Counted from the first letter of the stretch, positions 26,577-37,101 are shown. The stretch: DNA of 64,000 nucleotides from Psychrobacter sp. Ps6 (GCF_022129235.1 NZ_JADQAI010000001.1:124001-188000), one strand, 5' to 3'. Numbers and translations are program-made. Notes: generated by a model not told the origin, from the letters alone.

Positions 26577-28256
26577 TCATTTGACATCAGATAGCAAGCT
26601 ACGAGCATGATCGCGAGTCACATCAGTGATCGTAACGCCACCAGACATACGCGCCAGCTCATCTACCTGCGCGCTGTTGGTCAGGATGATCAGCTCACTT
26701 TCGGTCTGTTCTTGATGGTGCTTTTGTACCAAAATATGCTGGTGCGCTTGCGCCGCGACTTGTGCTTGGTGAGTGATCGCGAGCAATTGCTGCGTTTGCC
26801 CAAGCGTGCGTAGCAACTCGCCGACCACCTGCGCCGTACCGCCACTGATACCGACATCGACTTCATCGAATACCAGCATAGGCTTAGCGGCATTGTTATC
26901 AGCGTTGGTTGCCTGCAAGACTTGCATGACCAGCGCCATTCGCGACAGCTCGCCACCTGAGGCGATTTTATGTAGTGGCTGCATGGGCATACCGACATTG
27001 GCACTGAACAATAAATCAATATCGTAGCAGCCGTGTGCATTGTACTGGCTAGACTCTGTCTTTTTGGTAAAAACAAACTCGCAGCGCGCATTAGGTAAAG
27101 CAAGCGGTTGTAGTTGTTCTATAAGCTGTTTGCTAATGGTTGGTGCCGCTTTTGTACGCTCTTTATTTAGCTGTGTGGCCAGTGCTAGATAGTCCTGCCA
27201 AGCTTGCTCAATTTGCGCGGCCATCGCATCACTGCTCGGCTCGTTTTCTAACTGCTCTAATTGCTCTTGCCACGCTTTTGCTTCATCAATCAAATCGCTT
27301 GCTGGCAAGTTGTGCTTACGTGATAAGCGATGACCCAAACTGATGAGATTGTCTAGTGCTTGCAAGCGCTCAGGGTCAGGTAGCTGCTGCTCGGCATAAT
27401 CTGATAGTAGCGCCGTCACCTCGGTGATTTGTTGCTGCGCCAAATGCAGCTGCTCAGAGGCTTGCTCAAAGGTTTGGCTGACACCAACTTGGTGATCGCA
27501 AAGCTTGATTGCTTGCCCAAGCAACGTCATCACATCTGGCTCATCGGTATCGTTGTCGAGCAGATGCAAGCCATGGCTGGCCTCTTGCATTAAGGCTTCA
27601 ATATTAGAGAGCTCCTCGTGCTCAGATTCAACTTCTGCATAGTCCACAGCCAATAGAGGGGTGATGTCTGCCAGTTGGCTCTGTAAAAGTTGAATACGAT
27701 CTTGACGCTGAGCCTCGCGACTTGCAATATCATCAGCGCGACGCTTTAGCTGCTGATACTGCTGATAGCTACTCGCAGTTTGGATGGCTAGCGGTGTTAT
27801 CTGTGCCATCTCATCGAGCCAATTTACCACAAACTGCGGCTTGAGTAAGGCTTGCTGAGCATGTTGGCTATGAATATTGACCAGTAATGCGCCCAAGCTT
27901 TTTAGCTCAGCCAAACTGGCGGGCGAACCATTCAACCATGCTTTTGAGCGACCAGTATTGCTCAGCTGCCGCCGAATAAGTACTTCAGGCTCGTCTAGCG
28001 CCCGATCATTTTTGGCAAACCATTCGGCAATGACGCTGTTGTTTGCTACATCAAACTGAGCATAAATGTCTGCATTGTCTGCGCCATGTCTGACCATCGC
28101 GCTGTCTGCGCGTGCGCCGACACACAAGGATAGTGCATCCAGCAATAACGACTTGCCAGCCCCTGTTTCACCAGTGATGACATTGAAGCCTTCAGCGACA
28201 CTCAGCTCATGCTGAGCGATCAACGCAAACTGATGTAAAGTTAATGATACTAGCAT
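26577..28256 (-). CDS. recN: DNA repair protein RecN
   Basis: SMC-like ATPase that acts in recombinational repair of double-strand breaks. Walker A GETGAGKS is at 29-36, the central part is predicted coiled coil (residues about 150-370, rich in Gln and Leu), and the C-terminal ATPase half has the signature ASGGELSRMALVMQVL and Walker B MLVFDEVDVGISGGTA. The family usually runs 550-560 residues, as here. ATG 28256 is used rather than the TTG one codon before; GAGAGG lies just upstream. Confidence 0.95.
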   Translation of the reverse strand: MLVSLTLHQFALIAQHELSVAEGFNVITGETGAGKSLLLDALSLCVGARADSAMVRHGADNADIYAQFDVANNSVIAEWFAKNDRALDEPEVLIRRQLSNTGRSKAWLNGSPASLAELKSLGALLVNIHSQHAQQALLKPQFVVNWLDEMAQITPLAIQTASSYQQYQQLKRRADDIASREAQRQDRIQLLQSQLADITPLLAVDYAEVESEHEELSNIEALMQEASHGLHLLDNDTDEPDVMTLLGQAIKLCDHQVGVSQTFEQASEQLHLAQQQITEVTALLSDYAEQQLPDPERLQALDNLISLGHRLSRKHNLPASDLIDEAKAWQEQLEQLENEPSSDAMAAQIEQAWQDYLALATQLNKERTKAAPTISKQLIEQLQPLALPNARCEFVFTKKTESSQYNAHGCYDIDLLFSANVGMPMQPLHKIASGGELSRMALVMQVLQATNADNNAAKPMLVFDEVDVGISGGTAQVVGELLRTLGQTQQLLAITHQAQVAAQAHQHILVQKHHQEQTESELIILTNSAQVDELARMSGGVTITDVTRDHARSLLSDVK

Positions 28257-28259
28257 CAA

Positions 28260-28975
28260 CGCCTCTCATGACAGACAATGAACTTCGTATAAATATTAAG
28301 AAGTCATCTATAAAATAAGGTAAATAAAGAAATGAATTTATCTATTTAACGACAATAACTAGATAAATATTGTAGGCAAACAGTATGGTGTTAAATGTGC
28401 GTAAATACAAACGTTAAGGGAGTGTATAATCAAATTTGTGATTGGAAGATTACCACAAAGTCATCAAAAACTGGCAATGAGTAATCGCTGTAATATCAAT
28501 CATTAAGCGGGTTGATTATAGCAAAACCATGTCTATATACTAAGCGCGATTTCGGACAAAATTCATAAAAATAGACCCAGTATCACGATGCGTTAATGGT
28601 ACAAAAGCAGATAAATAAGTCTATTTGAGCTAAGCATTAAACAGTATTTTCCTAGTCGCTTTAACAAACTTTATAGAGATAATGTGGTAGCATAATCTCA
28701 CATAATGATAAACTCTTCTTGTTATATTGATGAAATACGGTGCATGACAACGAGTCATGATTTTGTAAAATTACAGGCGTATAGTGAGAAGAATATGCCA
28801 ATCAGTCATTATTCCAAAGCGTTTTCATAGAACCTGTGGCTACTCTTAGCACGCAGATATCTAGTAGAGAAGGATACCGTACTTAGTGCAGAGAGGTGTG
28901 TCGATGACGCAGCTCTAGCGGTAACCAGTTACTTATTTTTTAGTTTTACCATAATTATTTGATAAGGAAGCCACT
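28260..28975. other. Long divergent intergenic region between recN and ppnP
   Basis: About 715 AT-rich bases between divergent genes. No ORF of note and no recognisable LexA box or RNA motif was seen by eye, although recN in many bacteria is SOS-controlled. Confidence 0.45.
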
Positions 28976-29311
28976 ATGACAGCGGCGCAATTTACTAACG
29001 TAACAGTTAATGCCCAAGCGACAGTATCTTATGATGGTCGCTGTTCCAGCCATACCATTATGTTTGAAGACGGTCGTCACAAAACCTTGGGCGTGATCTT
29101 ACCTTGTGATAACTTGGTTGAGCATTATCACTTTAGTACCAATACATCCGAGCGTATCGAAATTACTGGCGGCGAGTGTGAAGTGAAAATTAATGGTGAT
29201 GACGAGTTCAGCTACTACCGTGCTGGTCAATCATTTGTCGTCGAAGGCAATAGCGGTTTCAATCTACGTACCGAAGAAATCGTCCAGTATGTTTGCCATT
29301 TAGAAGGTTGA
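28976..29311 (+). CDS. ppnP: Pyrimidine/purine nucleoside phosphorylase PpnP
   Basis: A small cupin of the PpnP (DUF1255) family, which in E. coli phosphorolyses several nucleosides. GRCSSHTIMFEDGRHKTLGVILP, IEITGGECEVKINGDDEF, YRAGQSFVVEGNSGFNLRTEE and YVCHLEG follow the family pattern. It is 111 residues, with a slightly longer N-terminus than E. coli. AAGGAAG lies ahead of the ATG. A 10-base perfect inverted repeat follows the gene. Confidence 0.88.
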   Translation: MTAAQFTNVTVNAQATVSYDGRCSSHTIMFEDGRHKTLGVILPCDNLVEHYHFSTNTSERIEITGGECEVKINGDDEFSYYRAGQSFVVEGNSGFNLRTEEIVQYVCHLEG

Positions 29312-29404
29312 TATTATCAACAATGCGATTAAGTTAACATTGGCTGCAATTAAGCTAGTACCATCAGTGAATAGCTAACGCCATCAAATCTTAATGACCA
29401 AACA

Positions 29405-29443
29405 ATAAACAATATCAGATTGGTATTGTTTATTTCTGTTTTT
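29405..29443 (+). terminator. Possible terminator of ppnP
   Basis: ATAAACAATA and TATTGTTTAT are perfect inverted copies around nine bases, followed by TTCTGTTTTT. The stem is AT-only except for one pair, so termination would be weak. Confidence 0.4.
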
Positions 29444-29557
29444 AGTGCTGACCTAATCGCTTCCTCATTGGCAACAAGTTGCAGTGCTCAACGTCGATAA
29501 TATTCTTCTTATTCCATCGCTTAGCGCGATATCCACCTAATATTTAATAGGCCTATT

Positions 29558-30328
29558 ATGGCAAAACCCCTTTATTTTTACGGCATTCATGCCATTGATG
29601 CGTTACTTAAACACCGCCCTTTGGATGGTCTTAGCTTGTTTGTGCAACAGGGCCGCGAGAGTGACAGCCATGTACAAGCCATTATGGCTGAGGCGGAAGC
29701 TAATGGTATCAGTATCCAGCCGACCCAAAAAGATAAGCTGACACAGCTATGTGGTAGCCCGCAGCATCAAGGCGTGGTACTCAATGCTCGTCCGCTAGGT
29801 TTTGCTGATGAAGGTCTGCTTGATACCATTATTGGGCGCGAACAGTGCTTATTATTAGTGCTAGATCAAATCACAGACGCACATAACTTTGGCGCTTGCT
29901 TACGTACAGCCGTAGCAATGGGTGTGGACGCCGTGGTTTGTCCGAAGCACCATGCAGCAAGCCTAACGCCCACAGTGGCTAAAGTATCCGTTGGTGCCGC
30001 AGAAATGATGCCAATTATTAGTGTCACCAATTTGGCACGTACACTGTCGCAAATCAAAAACGCAGGAGTATTTGTGTTTGGTACGGCACTCAATGCCGAT
30101 GCGAAGCCCATCCATGCCGCTGATCTGACTGGCAAAACCGCCATCATCATGGGGTCAGAAGGAGAAGGGATGCGCCGCCTAACAATGGAGAGCTGCGATG
30201 AGCTGGTCTATATTCCAATGTCAGGAAACGAGCATGGCAACCTACAAAGCTTAAACGTAAGCGTCGCTACTGGTATGGCTCTATATGAGGTTAATCGCCA
30301 GCGAACTTTAGCTGCTGGGCAAGCGTAA
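29558..30328 (+). CDS. rlmB: 23S rRNA (guanosine(2251)-2'-O)-methyltransferase
   Basis: SpoU (SPOUT) methyltransferase that modifies G2251 in the ribosomal P-loop. An N-terminal substrate-binding domain (1-95, YFYGIHAIDALLKHRP) precedes the knotted domain with motif 1 DQITDAHNFGACLRTA, motif 2 IIMGSEGEGMRRL and motif 3 IPMSGNEHGNLQSLNVSVATGMALYE. The length of 256 is normal. The final 38 bases overlap the convergent coaE. Confidence 0.94.
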   Translation: MAKPLYFYGIHAIDALLKHRPLDGLSLFVQQGRESDSHVQAIMAEAEANGISIQPTQKDKLTQLCGSPQHQGVVLNARPLGFADEGLLDTIIGREQCLLLVLDQITDAHNFGACLRTAVAMGVDAVVCPKHHAASLTPTVAKVSVGAAEMMPIISVTNLARTLSQIKNAGVFVFGTALNADAKPIHAADLTGKTAIIMGSEGEGMRRLTMESCDELVYIPMSGNEHGNLQSLNVSVATGMALYEVNRQRTLAAGQA

Positions 30329-30977
30329 GGTACTCTTGGTGTAGAGGTTCTAGCTGTAAGTATAGAGAGGCAAGGTCGCTCTCGTTGAGTATGACATCGT
30401 CTGCATGACGATTGCGCTCTTCACGACTGAGCTGGTTGGTCATAATGGCTTTAATTTTTTGAATACTTTGATCATCACGCTGACTGGCACGCGCAAGTTG
30501 CGTGTCTTCGGTGGCATCCATCACAAGGATACGTTGACACAAATTGGCAAGACCCGCTTCTGCTCCCTCAATGAGTAGAGGTGCGGACAATACCACATAA
30601 GGTGAGGTACTAGACTCTAACTGTGCTTTCGCTGTCTCACGTATCGCTGGATGCGTGATCGCCTCAAGCTCAATAAGCGCTTCAGGGTTTGCAAATACAT
30701 GCGAGCGTACAGCGGCTCTATCCATTGACCCATCACCATTCAATACCCAATCACCGAATCTTTTTTGGATTTTGCGCAGAGTATCGCTGCCTTTAGTAAC
30801 GATCTCATGAGCGATCACATCGGCATCGATAATATCGATCCCTTGCTCAGAAAACCAAGCACTAGCAGCGGATTTGCCACTACCGATCCCGCCTGTTAAA
30901 CCAACGACGAGCGTCTTGTTTTTTGTCTGTAGACTTTGTGGTTGACGCGAATAAGATTGTGCGACTTTATTTGACAT
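30291..30977 (-). CDS. coaE: Dephospho-CoA kinase
   Basis: Last step of coenzyme A synthesis. The P-loop is GGIGSGKS (29-36), with the family features DIIDADVIAHEIV, ITHPAIRETAKAQL and PYVVLSAPLLIEGAEAGLANLCQRILVMDA. About 20 N-terminal residues precede the usual start, so a later start is possible, although the next ATG is far inside. It is the last gene of the pilB-pilC-pilD-coaE block, an order shared with Pseudomonas and Acinetobacter. Its 3' end overlaps rlmB. Confidence 0.94.
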   Translation of the reverse strand: MSNKVAQSYSRQPQSLQTKNKTLVVGLTGGIGSGKSAASAWFSEQGIDIIDADVIAHEIVTKGSDTLRKIQKRFGDWVLNGDGSMDRAAVRSHVFANPEALIELEAITHPAIRETAKAQLESSTSPYVVLSAPLLIEGAEAGLANLCQRILVMDATEDTQLARASQRDDQSIQKIKAIMTNQLSREERNRHADDVILNESDLASLYLQLEPLHQEYLTLAQQLKFAGD

Positions 30978-31081
30978 AATGATGGCTTATTTGACAGAGA
31001 TAGTAAAAGCAGTGACTAGTGAAGAAATTGCTTATCAATAATTGTGCTTATAGATTAGGGTAAAAAACTTACTATCAAGAC

Positions 31082-31984
31082 TTAGTAAGTATACATACCA
31101 AGATACCAGCTGACGATATCTGAGCCGTATAACAAAGCAACAATACCCGCGATAGCAATGTAAGGACCAAAGGCAAAAGGCCTGCTCTCACCTTGTTTTT
31201 TCATCAAGATGATCCCGACGATTGACCCAAGCAAGGATGATAATAAAATAATTAATGGCAACATCATGGGCCCGAGCCAAGCACCTAATACTGATAGTAA
31301 TTTAAAATCACCTTGTCCCATTCCATGTTTCTTAGTGATTAAATAGAATACTTTGACGACGATCCACAGGGATAAAAATCCAAAGAGCAATCCCCATATC
31401 GACTGCGTTGGCGAGACAAACCAGCCTTGTGAGTTGACCGCCAATCCTAGACCTGCTAGTGGAAAAGTCAGGCGATCGGGTAATAGCTGCGTATCAAAAT
31501 CAATACCTGTTAGAGCCACTAGTGTCCACACTAAAACGAGCGCTGACAATCCAGTTGCATTGACGCCGAATTTGTAGATCACGAGCACCGATAGTAAAGC
31601 GGTTACTGACTCAACTACAGGATAACGCAAACCAATAGCAGCTTTGCAGTTTGAGCAGCGCCCTTTTAGTGCCAGCCAGCTGATTAAGGGGATGTTTTCA
31701 TACCATCTGATCTTATGAGCGCAATAGGGGCAGCGTGAGGCAGGACGACTCAAAGTAATGGGTTGGTCAGCAGCCACGACATTCGCTATAGGTAGCGTAT
31801 GCTCGCGTGGCATATCTGCCTGTTCGATCATAAATTGGCTACATTCTTGTCGCCAACCATAAATCATCATAAGCGGGATACGATGAATCACAACATTTAA
31901 AAAACTGCCAACACAAAGACCTAACAAACCAAATACGACCAAGGCTAGAGCTATATTTTCTTGTAGTAACTGTATGAATTGCAT
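31082..31984 (-). CDS. pilD: Type IV prepilin peptidase and N-methyltransferase
   Basis: Inner-membrane aspartic protease that cleaves and N-methylates type IV prepilins and type II secretion pseudopilins. The cytoplasmic domain carries the zinc-binding pairs C85/C88 and C110/C113; the peptidase shows TGIDFDTQLLPDRLT and GMGQGDFK (Asp226), with about eight membrane helices. The length of 300 is normal. It starts seven bases after the pilC stop. Confidence 0.94.
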   Translation of the reverse strand: MQFIQLLQENIALALVVFGLLGLCVGSFLNVVIHRIPLMMIYGWRQECSQFMIEQADMPREHTLPIANVVAADQPITLSRPASRCPYCAHKIRWYENIPLISWLALKGRCSNCKAAIGLRYPVVESVTALLSVLVIYKFGVNATGLSALVLVWTLVALTGIDFDTQLLPDRLTFPLAGLGLAVNSQGWFVSPTQSIWGLLFGFLSLWIVVKVFYLITKKHGMGQGDFKLLSVLGAWLGPMMLPLIILLSSLLGSIVGIILMKKQGESRPFAFGPYIAIAGIVALLYGSDIVSWYLGMYTY

Positions 31985-31991
31985 TAAATCA

Positions 31992-33215
31992 TTATCCTAC
32001 GACCGAGCCCATTTGGAAGATTGGTAAGTACATCGCAATGACCAGACCACCAACTAATACACCCAGTACAGCCATGATCATAGGTTCCATTAAGCTGGTC
32101 AAACCATCAACGGCGTTATCGACCTCATTCTCATAATAGACAGCGACTTTATCTAGCATTTCTTCCAAGCTACCAGATTCTTCGCCGATACCCACCATTT
32201 GAATGACGAGACTTGGGAATAAATTAGTTGAACGGATGGAGAACTGTAGTTGTTGACCAGTAGAAACGTCATTTTTGACCTGTTGAGTGGCGTTATAAAA
32301 CACAACATTATTGGTCGCACCAGCAGTAGAATCTAGCGCATCAATGAGAGGTACACCAGCGGCAAAAGTCGTAGATAGCGTACGAGCAAAACGCGCAATA
32401 ATTGCTTGGTAAGCAATATTGCCAAAAATTGGTGCTTTTAGTACCGCACGATCTAAAAAGTCACGGAATTTTTTAGAGCGTTTTTTGGCTTCTGAAAATC
32501 CGATAATAGCCCCACCGATAAAGATAATTAAAATAAACCACCATGCTTTCATCCACTCAGACATACCAACTACCATTTGAGTAAAAGCAGGTAGCTCTGC
32601 GCCAAATGACTCAAATAGGTCTGAAAATACAGGCACGACTTTTATTAGTAGAATCATAGTAACGACAATGGCAACTATGATGACAGCAATCGGATATTTT
32701 ATTGCTTTCTTAATCTTTGCTTTTAGTAGTTCGCTTTTTTCTTTGTAAGTCGCTACACGCTCAAGCATGGTCTCTAGTGCACCCGATTGTTCACCAGATT
32801 CGACGAGTGAGCAGAATAGATCATCAAAGTAACGAGGGTGTTTACGTAGGGCGGAAGCAAAGGTACCACCTGCTTCGATATCAGCTTTGATTTGTAGCAC
32901 CAAGTCTTTCATACTCGGATTATCAAGCGAATCTGCTACAATTTCAAAAGATTGAGTCAGCGGGACACCTGCTTTCATCATCGTTGCCAATTGCCGCGCA
33001 AAAATCGCAATATCAATGGCTTTAATTGGTTTTTTGAAGGTATAGAGCGGTTTTGGTTTCTTCTTGATACCTTTAACCGTGATCCCTTGCTTGCGTAAAG
33101 TTGCTTTGGCTAACTCTAAGCTACGACTAGTGGTTTCACCTTTTACCTTTTGCCCGCGTCGATTCACGCCATCATAGACAAAGTCCAATAGCATGTCAGT
33201 CTTAGCTTTTGCCAT
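31992..33215 (-). CDS. pilC: Type IV pilus inner-membrane platform protein PilC
   Basis: Polytopic platform on which PilB and PilT act. Two repeated T2SSF domains are visible: the first from FARQLATMMKAGVPLTQSFEIV, the second from FARTLSTTFAAGVPLIDALDST. There are three membrane helices (about 170-190, 220-240 and 375-400) and GEESGSLEEMLDKVA near the end. An upstream ATG at 33257 is in frame, but ATG 33215 has GAGGG seven bases before it and gives the usual 407 residues. Confidence 0.94.
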   Translation of the reverse strand: MAKAKTDMLLDFVYDGVNRRGQKVKGETTSRSLELAKATLRKQGITVKGIKKKPKPLYTFKKPIKAIDIAIFARQLATMMKAGVPLTQSFEIVADSLDNPSMKDLVLQIKADIEAGGTFASALRKHPRYFDDLFCSLVESGEQSGALETMLERVATYKEKSELLKAKIKKAIKYPIAVIIVAIVVTMILLIKVVPVFSDLFESFGAELPAFTQMVVGMSEWMKAWWFILIIFIGGAIIGFSEAKKRSKKFRDFLDRAVLKAPIFGNIAYQAIIARFARTLSTTFAAGVPLIDALDSTAGATNNVVFYNATQQVKNDVSTGQQLQFSIRSTNLFPSLVIQMVGIGEESGSLEEMLDKVAVYYENEVDNAVDGLTSLMEPMIMAVLGVLVGGLVIAMYLPIFQMGSVVG

Positions 33216-33435
33216 ATTATTACCCTCGAAATTGTCTAATATAGATATTGCAAACATGAAGCAGGATACCAGGCAGAATTGTTGGCTGGCATACTTTATT
33301 TTAGCGCAAAAAACCAGTGACTATCTGTTTTATTTTTAGGTATATCTATCAGACAATATTTCTAAGTTAGAAGCTTTTAGAAAGAAACATATTAGAAGGC
33401 TAATAGTTTATTATACGACTGAATATTTATGCTAC

Positions 33436-35151
33436 TTATTCAGAAGTAACACGCATCATTTCTTGAATACTGGTGACACCTTGCAGAACTTTTAAAACCC
33501 CAGAACGGCGCAGATCTCGAAAACCATTTTTGAGCGCTGCATCTTTGATATCTATGGCATTGCCATCTTCCATAATGATACGTGAGATGTCGGGGCTGAC
33601 CTTCATCACCTCATAAATACCCACACGACCTTTGTAACCTTCACGGCACTCATTACAGCCTACTGGCTCATAAATCACATTGTCTGAGTTGTCCAAGTCT
33701 GCATCAGTAAAGCCGATCTCTAGTAGGCTTTGCCGTGGAATATTGATCGGTTTCTTACAGTTCTTGCATAACCGCCGCGCCAAACGTTGGGCAATGACTA
33801 GGTTGACTGACGTTGCAATGTTAAAAGAAGCCACACCCATATTACGCAAGCGCGTCAACGTCTCGGGTGCTGAGTTGGTATGCAGGGTTGAGAGTACCAT
33901 GTGTCCTGTTTGTGCCGCTTTAATAGCGATCTCGGCAGTCTCCAAGTCACGAATCTCACCAACCATGACAATATCGGGATCTTGACGCAAAAAAGACTTG
34001 AGCGCATTAGCAAAGGTTAGACCAACTTTAGCGTTGACATTGACCTGATTGATACCCTCAAGGTTAATCTCCACAGGGTCTTCGGCGGTTGAGATGTTGG
34101 TAGCACCAGTGTTTAAAATATTGATACCCGTATAAAGAGAGACAGTCTTACCAGAACCAGTGGGACCAGTAATTAGGAGCATACCTTGCGGTTTGTGCAG
34201 CGCTTCTAAAAACATCTCCTGCTGATCGGGTTCATACCCTAGCGCATCAATACCAAGCATGGCTGATGAAGGATCTAGGATACGCAAAACGATTTTTTCA
34301 CCGAACAAAGTTGGTAACGAGTTCACACGGAAGTCAATGGCTTTAGTTTTAGAGATTTTGAGCTTGATACGTCCATCTTGCGGTACCCTACGCTCTGAGA
34401 TATCCATCTGTGACATGACTTTTAAACGCGCTGCGATTTTGTTGGCCAGTTGGACTGGCGGATTGGCTATCTTTTCCATAACACCATCAACACGAAAACG
34501 TACTCGGAAAGATTTTTCGTAAGGTTCAAAATGCAGATCAGAAGCACCCATGCGAATAGCATCGACCAGCATTTTATTGACGAATTTTACAACAGGTGCC
34601 TCATCTACCCCGTCGCTAAGCTTCGTTTCACCGTCATCGTTACCTTCATCACCATCTTCAAAACCAACATTTAAGTCACTGTCAGAGAAGCTGTCAAAGC
34701 TCTGCATCGTATCAGCGTAAACGCTTTCGATACGCTTTTTTAGCTTGTTTTCTTCAACAACAATCGTTTCAATAGACAAGCGAGAATTAAAGGCAATGGC
34801 ATCAATAGCATCAACACGAGTTGGATCACTGAGCGCTACAAATAAGCGTTGTCCGCGCTTAAATAGTGGCAATGCATTAAACTTACGGACGATTTTTTCA
34901 TCGACTAAATCCTTTGGAATGACATCAGTGCTGAGCGCATCAAGATCGAACAAGGGATCGCCAAAGGCTTGTGATAACATTTGGGCAAGGTGATAAGAAT
35001 CCGCCAGTTTATTATCTACAAGGTACGGCACCAATCCTATTTGCTGCTGCTGCGACTCAATCTGTGCCGTTTTCATATTTGCTTCGCTAACGACACCATC
35101 ACTGATGAGCTGCTGCGCCAGACCACCATATTTACTGGTTGTAATAGACAT
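33436..35151 (-). CDS. pilB: Type IV pilus extension ATPase PilB
   Basis: Hexameric ATPase that drives pilus extension. An MshEN-type N-terminal domain (1-150) is followed by an acidic linker, then the motor: Walker A GPTGSGKT (329-336), Asp box DPVEINLEGINQV, Walker B DPDIVMVGEIRD and His box HTGHMVLSTLHTNSA-like sequence. The zinc-binding Cys set is CKNC and CNEC near 455-500. The length of 571 is typical. The major pilin gene is not in the window. A 220-base spacer separates it from pilC. Confidence 0.95.
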   Translation of the reverse strand: MSITTSKYGGLAQQLISDGVVSEANMKTAQIESQQQQIGLVPYLVDNKLADSYHLAQMLSQAFGDPLFDLDALSTDVIPKDLVDEKIVRKFNALPLFKRGQRLFVALSDPTRVDAIDAIAFNSRLSIETIVVEENKLKKRIESVYADTMQSFDSFSDSDLNVGFEDGDEGNDDGETKLSDGVDEAPVVKFVNKMLVDAIRMGASDLHFEPYEKSFRVRFRVDGVMEKIANPPVQLANKIAARLKVMSQMDISERRVPQDGRIKLKISKTKAIDFRVNSLPTLFGEKIVLRILDPSSAMLGIDALGYEPDQQEMFLEALHKPQGMLLITGPTGSGKTVSLYTGINILNTGATNISTAEDPVEINLEGINQVNVNAKVGLTFANALKSFLRQDPDIVMVGEIRDLETAEIAIKAAQTGHMVLSTLHTNSAPETLTRLRNMGVASFNIATSVNLVIAQRLARRLCKNCKKPINIPRQSLLEIGFTDADLDNSDNVIYEPVGCNECREGYKGRVGIYEVMKVSPDISRIIMEDGNAIDIKDAALKNGFRDLRRSGVLKVLQGVTSIQEMMRVTSE

Positions 35152-35539
35152 TATGACCTCTCCTTGATAAAGGGTTTGTACACCGCTTTAGAATACAGAC
35201 TACTATATATGTTTTAATATATTTGCGGTAATCGATACGTATTTTGATTCAGCAAGTTATTTTTACTTCTTTCGTAATAACTTAGAAAGCGTTTAATAAT
35301 ATTTAATTTCTGTTAAACACAACATACGATTTTAATTGATTTTAGTTTAAAGGCTTTCTACAAACGATTAAACAATCAATACATCAAAATCTCTGCTTTT
35401 AGCTGTCATTTTTGAACATAGGTATTGAAAAGCGCTGCTGCTTCTGGCAGCACACTACTATAGCACTTACGAATTATTTGTTATACTGGCGCGCATATGA
35501 GCCGAATTGGCGCGAATACATGAGACAAGGTAAATAAGT
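35152..35539. other. Divergent intergenic region between pilB and tpiA
   Basis: About 390 AT-rich bases with promoters for both genes. A TATACT at 35482-35487 could be the tpiA -10 element, but no good -35 partner was found. Confidence 0.4.
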
Positions 35540-36364
35540 ATGCAAGCTTGGGTGATCGGTAATTGGAAACAGAATCCAGCAACTAGCCATGATGTTGATG
35601 TGCTGTTAGATGACCTGCTAACTAAGGTTGATGCTAAAAATCAAGCTAAAACGCCAACCTCTAGTAGTCAATGCAAATTGATGGTAGCACCAAGCTGTAT
35701 TCATTTGGCCGCAGTCAGTGCACGCTTAGCAAATAGTTCAATAATCAGTGCCGCTCAAGACGTGAGCGCTCATAGTGCAAGCACAGGCGCTTATACGGGA
35801 GACTGCTCAGCACAGCAAGTCGCAGATACAGGAGCCACTTGGACAATACTTGGTCACTCTGAGCGTCGCCAGTATCATAAAGAATCTCATGACTGTCTAA
35901 TAAATAAACTGTCTCATGCGTTTTCTCAGAATCTTGGCGTGGTGTTCTGTATCGGCGAAACGCAAGAACAGTATGATAATGGTCAAACACTTGACGTTAT
36001 TAATGAACAACTCTTAGTGATTAAAGATATGCTTGTTCAGCAACCAGATTTAGCAGCATCGTTATCTGAAAAGCTACTCGTCGCTTACGAACCTGTCTGG
36101 GCAATTGGTACTGGCAAAGTGCCGACTGTGGCAGAAGTGAGTAAGACTCATCAGCATATCAAGCAAACCGTTGCGGGCTTTGCTGACATAGCAGATACGA
36201 TTACCGTGCTGTATGGCGGTAGTGTCAATGCTGGTAATGCCGATAGCTTTGCTGCTGACCCTATGATTGATGGTGCTTTGGTTGGCGGGGCTTCATTAAA
36301 AGCAGATAGCTTCTTAGCGATCGCTGGTGCTTTTAGTCAAGCGAATGCTGAATCAAATAAATAA
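35540..36364 (+). CDS. tpiA: Triosephosphate isomerase
   Basis: Glycolytic TIM-barrel enzyme interconverting DHAP and glyceraldehyde-3-phosphate. Active-site residues are visible: Asn8 and Lys10 in GNWKQN, His106 in ILGHSERR, Glu184 in [13 protein letters not shown] (with the mobile lid loop), and the phosphate-binding [10 protein letters not shown]. It is 274 residues, about 20 more than E. coli, because of a polar segment near residues 30-45. secG follows, an order seen in related gammaproteobacteria. Confidence 0.96.
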   Translation: MQAWVIGNWKQNPATSHDVDVLLDDLLTKVDAKNQAKTPTSSSQCKLMVAPSCIHLAAVSARLANSSIISAAQDVSAHSASTGAYTGDCSAQQVADTGATWTILGHSERRQYHKESHDCLINKLSHAFSQNLGVVFCIGETQEQYDNGQTLDVINEQLLVIKDMLVQQPDLAASLSEKLLVAYEPVWAIGTGKVPTVAEVSKTHQHIKQTVAGFADIADTITVLYGGSVNAGNADSFAADPMIDGALVGGASLKADSFLAIAGAFSQANAESNK

Positions 36365-36567
36365 TGCTCAGATATCAGTATCATAGCTGATAGACAGTAT
36401 GGTTTTATCAGTTGGTAAAAGTAGGTTTAACAGTACCCTTGCAATCGTGTACAATGCGCCTTATTTATATAATCGATTTGGCATTATCAGATGCTAGTCC
36501 TTATTTTTATTAACCTTACGTTTTATTTTCCGTTATCAGTCGTCATTACGCGGCAAAAGAGGCCACC

Positions 36568-36876
36568 ATGTTTACGTTTATATTAGCCCTGCATATTATC
36601 GTGGCCATTGCCATGATCGGCTTGATTTTGATACAGCATGGTAAAGGGGCAGACGCTGGGGCTTCTTTTGGTGCCGGCTCATCAGGTACGGTATTTGGTG
36701 CAGCGGGAACCGCCAACTTTTTGACGCGTGCGACTGCAGTATTAACGGTCATATTCTTTATTACCAGTATGACGCTGGCGGTGCATGCGCGTAAGCAGGC
36801 TGAAGATCAGTTTCGTCTAGATGCGCCAGTGTCAGCACCACAAACGCCGCGTCCATTGACACAAAATCCCGAATAA
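36568..36876 (+). CDS. secG: Protein translocase subunit SecG
   Basis: Small inner-membrane subunit of SecYEG. Two hydrophobic helices (about 3-22 and 52-72) flank the conserved segment GLILIQHGKGADAGASFGAGSSGTVFGAAGTANFLTR. The C-terminal tail is polar and Pro-rich. AGAGG lies a few bases upstream of the ATG. As in E. coli, tRNA-Leu(GAG) follows directly. Confidence 0.95.
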   Translation: MFTFILALHIIVAIAMIGLILIQHGKGADAGASFGAGSSGTVFGAAGTANFLTRATAVLTVIFFITSMTLAVHARKQAEDQFRLDAPVSAPQTPRPLTQNPE

Positions 36877-36897
36877 GTAGTTTTGAGTAGTCAGCGC

Positions 36898-36926
36898 TTG
36901 CTATTTTGGTAGGTTACATTTACAAT
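36898..36926 (+). promoter_or_regulatory. Candidate sigma-70 promoter for tRNA-Leu
   Basis: TTGCTA (36898-36903) and TACAAT (36921-36926) are 17 bases apart and lie about 90 bases before the tRNA gene. Each box misses the consensus slightly. Confidence 0.35.
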
Positions 36927-37017
36927 GCTTTTCTGTTTTCGCAAGTCCTTATCTATTAATGCCTACCTTACGCATTATATATAGTAGATAGGAAGTTAGA
37001 GAGCAGGGTAATAAAAT

Positions 37018-37101
37018 GCGATTGTGGTGGAATGGTAGACACGCCATCTTGAGGGGGTGGTGGCGAAAGCTGTGGGGGTTCAAGTCCCCCCAATCGCACC
37101 A
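37018..37101 (+). tRNA. leuU: tRNA-Leu(GAG)
   Basis: Acceptor GCGATTG pairs with CAATCGC. The anticodon stem CCATC/GGTGG holds the loop TTGAGGG, so the anticodon is GAG. A long variable arm marks the class II leucine type, the T-arm is GGGGG-TTCAAGT-CCCCC, and CCA is encoded. The position after secG matches leuU of E. coli. Confidence 0.95.

Noticed and set aside
26690..27103. 137-codon minus-strand frame inside recN
   Set aside because: Alternative frame of the RecN ATPase end; basic, Cys-rich nonsense composition.
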